From Candidatus Bathyarchaeia archaeon (lineage in GTDB: Archaea; Thermoproteota; Bathyarchaeia; Bathyarchaeales; Bathycorpusculaceae): a stretch of 64,000 bases of DNA. Shown one piece after another: positions 59,682 to 64,000 of the stretch. The notes under the pieces were generated by a model, which searched no databases, was not told where the DNA came from, and was given only the letters and a program-made list of their open reading frames with translations. Every line of letters starts with the position of its first letter. Position 1 is the stretch's first letter. The stretch spans positions 383,365-447,364 of the forward strand of contig CP166960.1 in assembly GCA_041447175.1 (NCBI GenBank), in the 5' to 3' direction. The translations under genes were made by a program, and so were the position numbers.

Positions 59682-62600
59682 ATGGCAAGCGAGGAACTAA
59701 TCCATAAAGTAGTTGACGAAATTAGCTTTGGCTTAATTTCGCCCAAAGACCTGCGTAAACAGTCGGTTGTCGAAATCCAAACCCCCGACACCTACGACGA
59801 AGACGGCGCTCCCATCACCGCTGGACTCATGGACGGAAGACTTGGCACCCTTGAACCCCGCCAACGCTGCAAGACCTGCGGCAACACCGCCATACGCTGC
59901 CCCGGCCACTTTGGTCACATAGAACTTGCCGTGCCCATCGTACACATTGAATTCACCAAAATCATCTTTGACCTTCTCCGGGCAACCTGCCGCACATGCG
60001 GACGCATACTGCTTTCTGATGAAGCGGCAAAGAAAACTCGCGCAAGAATCGAACGTTACATGGACCTCTTGGGACTTATTCCTGACGAGATTTACAAAGA
60101 AATCATCCAAGAAATCAAGACCAAACAATGCCCCCACTGCGCTTCAGGGCAATTCAAGATAACTTTTGAGAAACCCACAAAGTTCATTGAGCAGACTGAA
60201 GCTGGCTCTGAACCTTTGACGCCAAGCATGATTCGTGAACGTCTCGAACGCGTAAGCGATGAAGACTTGGAGATTTTAGGTTTTAACCCAAAAGTTGCCC
60301 GACCGGAATGGATGGTTCTGCAGGTTTTACCTGTTCCGCCAGTGTATGTGCGTCCTTCTATCACGTTAGAGTCTGGTATCCGCTCTGAGGATGACTTAAC
60401 TCACAAACTTGTCGACATCATCCGCATTAACCAGCGTTTGAAGGAAAACATGGAAGCAGGTGCACCCACGCTTATCATTCAAGACTTAAGTGAACTGCTC
60501 CAGTACCACGTAACGACTTACTTTAACAATGAAGCTTCAGGCATTCCTCCTGCCCGCCACCGTTCAGGAAGAGCGCTCAAAACCCTTTCACAGCGGCTTA
60601 AAGGCAAAGAAGGTCGGTTCCGAAGTAACCTTTCTGGTAAACGTGTAGACTTCTCAGCCCGCACCGTTATCTCTCCTGACCCGAACTTGGACATAAACGA
60701 AGTAGGTGTTCCTCGAGATGTAGCCATGCGGCTTTCCGTTCCGGAGAAAGTTACTGCTTGGAACATCGAAGAGCTAAAGAAGCTGGTTATTAACGGACCT
60801 GAAAACTATCCAGGTGCGCTCTACATTATTCGCCCTGACGGTAAACGAATAAGGTTGGAGTTCGTTGTTGACCGAACCAAAATTGCAGAAGCCATAGAAC
60901 TGGGCTTTGTCATTGAACGTCACCTCAAAAATGGCGACATTGCAATCTTTAATCGGCAGCCTTCACTTCACCGCATGTCAATTATGGCGCATTATGTGCG
61001 TGTTTTGCCGTACAAGACTTTCCGTATGCACCTTTGTGTTTGCCCACCTTACAACGCTGACTTTGACGGCGACGAAATGAACCTTCACGTTCCCCAAAGT
61101 GAAGAAGCCCGCACTGAAGCTTTGTTGCTGATGCAGGTGCAAGACCAGATTCTTTCACCCCGCTTTGGTGGACCCATCATTGGTGCCATCAGGGACTTCA
61201 TCACCAGCGCCTACTACTTCACCCGTAGAAGTAACTTCCTTACCCGCGAAGAAGTCAGCCGAATTCTCACCGCCACAGGTTATCTTGGTCCTCTTCCTGA
61301 ACCCGCAAAAACTGACCCTCAGCCAATGTGGTCAGGCAAACAAATCTTTAGCTTGTTCCTACCAAAAACGTTGAACTACGTTTTGAAGGCAAACATCTGC
61401 CAAGGTTGCGTTAAGTGCAAAGAAGAAGAATGTGAACATGATGCATACGTGGTGGTTAAAAACGGCGAGCTCGTGTCGGGTATTATTGACCGCCGCAGCA
61501 TTGGCTCTGAGCAGTCCGAAAGTTTGCTTCACAGGATAATCAAAGATTACGGTACGCAAGCGGGACGAGAATTCCTCAACAAGATAACTCGTATGCTCAA
61601 ACTCTTCATATCAATGCGTGGCTTCAGCTACACTTACGACCAATTGGTTCTTTCGCCTAAAGCTAGGAACAGAATCGCAAAGACCATGGACCGCATTGAA
61701 CGCAAAATAGAAGAACACATCGCCAACTACAAGAGCGGCAACCTTCCACGTTTGCCCGGTCAGACGCTGGAGGAATCCTTTGAAATCTACGTCATGCATG
61801 AACTTTCTACAGCTCGAGACGAAGCAGGTAAAATCGCTGACGAAGACTTCACGCTGGAAAACGCTGGCATCGTCATGACTCGAACTGGAGCAAGAGGCAG
61901 CAGCCTTAACATCGGTCAGATGGCGGCTTGCGTTGGGCAACAATCAGTCCGTGGCAAACGTATCTTGAGAGGCTACGCTAGACGTGCACTACCGCACTTT
62001 GAGCCAGATGACCCCAAGCCGAGTGCACGAGGTTTCGTGTATAACTCTTACCAGACAGGTTTGACTGCCATCGAGTTCTTCTTCCATGCCATGGGCGGCA
62101 GAGAAGGATTGGTTGACACTGCCGTGCGAACACAGCAGAGCGGTTACATGCAGCGTAGGCTCATCAACGCTCTTGAACATATACGCCTTGAATATGACGG
62201 CACCGTGCGCGACTCTGCAGGCGATATTATTCAGTTCAAGTACGGCGAAGATGGTGTTGACCCCGCTAAAAGTGACCACGGCAAAGCTGTAAACGTCAGC
62301 CGTCTTATGGACGCCATCAACATAAGCGAAGAGAAAGGTGCGCCAGCCACTGCCGATTACATCAAAAAGCAGCTGAAAGAAGTGGAAGGGCAACTGACTC
62401 CCATTCTGGTGGATCAGCTTAAACAGCATTTGTCTAAAGGTAAATTCACCAAGAAAGGTGTTGACAAAGCAATCACCACAACCGCTGAGCGCTACAAACG
62501 GGCTTTGATGGAGCCAGGCGAAGCGGTAGGCATCGTTGCAGCGCAGTCAATTGGTGAACCTGGCACGCAGATGACTCTCAGAACTTTCCACTATGCAGGT

Positions 62601-63521
62601 GTCAAAGAGCAAAACGTCACTTTGGGTCTGCCACGTCTTATCGAAATTGTGGACGCTCGAAGAATCCCCTCAACCCCCATTATGACCATTTACCTTACAG
62701 GTGAATACCGCAAGAGCAAAGAGGGTGCGGTTGAGATTGCGCGTCACATCATTTACACGTCGCTTGAGAATTTAGCGTCAGAGATTTACGAGGACCCCAT
62801 CAACGAGGAAATCGTGGTTGAGCTTAACAAGACCATGATGGAGGACCGCGCCATAACCATTGAGGAACTTGAAGAACGCGTGGAAATACAGAACGCCACA
62901 ACTAAAGCTAAAGGCGATGACGTGCTCACGGTAAAACCCAAGAAAGTGGAAACAATCAAGAAGGTGCTGGAGAAAGTCACCAACTTCCACGTTAAGGGTG
63001 TTGCTGACATTCGACGTGTTCTGGTTACTCAGGAAGAGAACGGCGAATGGGTTATCCGCACTGACGGCTCTAACCTTTCAAAGGTTCTAGAGATTCCTGG
63101 TGTTGACACCTCCCGTACGACAACCAATAACGTCCATGAGATTGCCAAAACCTTAGGCATTGAAGCAGCGAGAAATGCATTGATAAACGAAGCAAAGGGC
63201 GTGTTGGAAGAACAAGGTTTAGACGTAGATGTCCGCCACGTTATGCTTGTGGCCGATATGATGACTTCTAACGGTGAGGTACAGCAGATTGGTAGACACG
63301 GCATCAGCGGCAAGAAATCCAGTGTCTTGGCGCGGGCAGCGTTTGAAATTACGGTTCCCAACATTGTTGAAGCAGCTGTGAAAGGTGACAGTGACCCGCT
63401 GGCAGGTGTGACCGAAAACGTTATAGTTGGTCAATCTATTCCGATTGGCACTGGCCTAGTAGAGCTATACATGTCAACCTTTGAAAAGCAAAAGAATTCA
63501 GGAGGAAAAACAGAAACATGA
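59682..63521 (+). CDS. rpoA: DNA-directed RNA polymerase subunit A, A' and A'' fused
   Basis: 1279 residues, one base after rpoB. The A' part has the zinc site CKTCGNTAIRCPGHFGHIEL near the start, GRFRSNLSGKRVDFSARTVISPDPNL, and the absolutely conserved catalytic metal site NADFDGDEMNLH (about 458-469). The A'' part follows without a break: EAVGIVAAQSIGEPGTQMTLRTFHYAGV (from about 945), GLPRLIEIVDARRIPSTP and, near the end, MLVADMMTSNGEVQQIGRHGISG. Most archaea encode these as two genes; the unsplit form is known from Thaumarchaeota and several related TACK/Asgard groups. The stop overlaps the next start (ATGA). Confidence 0.97.
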   Translation: MASEELIHKVVDEISFGLISPKDLRKQSVVEIQTPDTYDEDGAPITAGLMDGRLGTLEPRQRCKTCGNTAIRCPGHFGHIELAVPIVHIEFTKIIFDLLRATCRTCGRILLSDEAAKKTRARIERYMDLLGLIPDEIYKEIIQEIKTKQCPHCASGQFKITFEKPTKFIEQTEAGSEPLTPSMIRERLERVSDEDLEILGFNPKVARPEWMVLQVLPVPPVYVRPSITLESGIRSEDDLTHKLVDIIRINQRLKENMEAGAPTLIIQDLSELLQYHVTTYFNNEASGIPPARHRSGRALKTLSQRLKGKEGRFRSNLSGKRVDFSARTVISPDPNLDINEVGVPRDVAMRLSVPEKVTAWNIEELKKLVINGPENYPGALYIIRPDGKRIRLEFVVDRTKIAEAIELGFVIERHLKNGDIAIFNRQPSLHRMSIMAHYVRVLPYKTFRMHLCVCPPYNADFDGDEMNLHVPQSEEARTEALLLMQVQDQILSPRFGGPIIGAIRDFITSAYYFTRRSNFLTREEVSRILTATGYLGPLPEPAKTDPQPMWSGKQIFSLFLPKTLNYVLKANICQGCVKCKEEECEHDAYVVVKNGELVSGIIDRRSIGSEQSESLLHRIIKDYGTQAGREFLNKITRMLKLFISMRGFSYTYDQLVLSPKARNRIAKTMDRIERKIEEHIANYKSGNLPRLPGQTLEESFEIYVMHELSTARDEAGKIADEDFTLENAGIVMTRTGARGSSLNIGQMAACVGQQSVRGKRILRGYARRALPHFEPDDPKPSARGFVYNSYQTGLTAIEFFFHAMGGREGLVDTAVRTQQSGYMQRRLINALEHIRLEYDGTVRDSAGDIIQFKYGEDGVDPAKSDHGKAVNVSRLMDAINISEEKGAPATADYIKKQLKEVEGQLTPILVDQLKQHLSKGKFTKKGVDKAITTTAERYKRALMEPGEAVGIVAAQSIGEPGTQMTLRTFHYAGVKEQNVTLGLPRLIEIVDARRIPSTPIMTIYLTGEYRKSKEGAVEIARHIIYTSLENLASEIYEDPINEEIVVELNKTMMEDRAITIEELEERVEIQNATTKAKGDDVLTVKPKKVETIKKVLEKVTNFHVKGVADIRRVLVTQEENGEWVIRTDGSNLSKVLEIPGVDTSRTTTNNVHEIAKTLGIEAARNALINEAKGVLEEQGLDVDVRHVMLVADMMTSNGEVQQIGRHGISGKKSSVLARAAFEITVPNIVEAAVKGDSDPLAGVTENVIVGQSIPIGTGLVELYMSTFEKQKNSGGKTET

Positions 63522-63859
63522 TAGACATAGACAAAGCATTAGCATCAGCCGTGAAAACTGGCAAAGTTTCTTTCGGCGCCAACTCGGCATTGCTGAACGC
63601 AAAGACAGGCAAAGCTAAGATGATTGTTTTGGCTTCTAACTGTCCACAAAACATAAAAGACGAGATAGAATATTATGGTAAACTCTCAAAAGTCCCCGTT
63701 ATGACCTATAAGGGTGCTTCCATGGATTTAGCCATTGTCTGCGGAAAACTCTTCATCATCTCGGCGCTCAGCATCAGAGAACCCGGGGACAGCGAGATTC
63801 TGAAATCCGTAGAAATGGAATACTACGAAAACCCTGACATTGTTGGAGGAACCGAATGA
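63518..63859 (+). CDS. rpl30e: Ribosomal protein L30e
   Basis: 113 residues: IDKALASAVKTGKVSFGANS, KMIVLASNCPQNIKDEIEYY, GKLSKVPVMTYKGASMDLAIVCGKLF, IISALSIREPGDSEIL. This is the L7Ae/L30e/S12e fold, and the position between rpoA and nusA is typical for archaeal L30e. It binds rRNA in the large subunit. Its start overlaps the rpoA stop by four bases and its stop overlaps the nusA start by three bases, so the operon is translationally coupled throughout. Confidence 0.95.
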   Translation: MIDIDKALASAVKTGKVSFGANSALLNAKTGKAKMIVLASNCPQNIKDEIEYYGKLSKVPVMTYKGASMDLAIVCGKLFIISALSIREPGDSEILKSVEMEYYENPDIVGGTE

Positions 63860-64000
63860 CAACCGGCATTAAAATCACATGCGACGAAATGCGTTACATC
63901 GCTTTGTTTGAAAGCATAAGCGGCGCCAGCGTCAAAGACTGCATCATCGACGAAGCTGAATCACGTGCAATCTTTATCGTGAACCCTGGTCAAGTTGGTG
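63856..64000 (+). CDS. nusA: NusA-like transcription factor, N-terminal part (runs off the right edge)
   Basis: 48 codons are in the window: MTTGIKITCDEMRYIALFES then ISGASVKDCIIDEAESRAIF and IVNPGQVG. The opening matches archaeal NusA, which consists of two KH domains and is found between L30e and S12/S7 genes. The start overlaps the rpl30e stop (ATGA). The following genes, probably rps12 and rps7, are outside the window. Confidence 0.92.
   Translation, partial: MTTGIKITCDEMRYIALFESISGASVKDCIIDEAESRAIFIVNPGQVG

Overview
The window comes from an archaeon, most likely a member of the Bathyarchaeia / TACK lineage; I infer this and no 16S gene is present. The support is an archaeal-type RNA polymerase subunit B, followed one base later by an UNSPLIT subunit A (A' and A'' in one 1279-residue chain), then ribosomal protein L30e and NusA, plus archaeal-type TATA boxes and frequent TTG/GTG starts. 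I see no rRNA, tRNA, CRISPR array or transposase.

Layout. 1-5.4 kb: a partial secreted beta-propeller protein with Asn-Gln-Thr repeats, two orphan sensor modules (Cache-like and 5TM-LYT), a HAD phosphatase, a tiny C2H2 zinc-finger protein and an SDR epimerase. 5.5-21.3 kb: cobamide (B12) metabolism. It holds a GATase/P-loop amidotransferase with swapped domain order, CbiB, a CobD-type aminotransferase/decarboxylase, a PurM-fold kinase-like protein resembling alpha-ribazole kinase, two ECF S-component-like transporters, CobT, and a regulator that fuses a ribbon-helix-helix domain to a PurM-like domain. A type I restriction-modification operon (hsdR-S-M, 7.1-12.7 kb) lies inside this cobamide region. 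21.3-24.5 kb: a structured non-coding stretch, a winged-helix-like protein and a secreted repeat protein. 24.6-50.2 kb: a long block of minus-strand genes for a surface polysaccharide or glycoprotein glycan: nine transferase or sugar-modifying enzymes, three deacetylase-type proteins, a flippase, a large polytopic membrane protein, an RfbH-like 3-dehydratase and a three-gene pathway for a 2,3-diacetamido uronic acid. 50.3-55.8 kb: accessory genes: a small basic protein, a decayed surface-protein gene, a SPASM radical SAM enzyme with a small protein encoded just upstream, a beta-class DNA methyltransferase with a small possible nuclease, and a Lrp/AsnC effector domain. 56.2-64 kb: the rpoB-rpoA-rpl30e-nusA transcription/translation operon.

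The best candidate for an undescribed system is the B12 salvage regulon. Two near-identical palindromes (core ACTACA-NN-TGTAGT) lie at the same position just upstream of the TATA box of cobT and of the first ECF S-component gene. The first also abuts the start of the RHH-PurM fusion gene. The PurM domain of the fusion resembles the neighbouring kinase-like protein but has lost two acidic residues that the latter keeps, which suggests an enzyme fold reused as a ligand sensor controlling B12 lower-ligand salvage. Secondary candidates are the circularly permuted deacetylase in the glycan locus, the SPASM enzyme with its small upstream protein, and the methyltransferase/nuclease pair.
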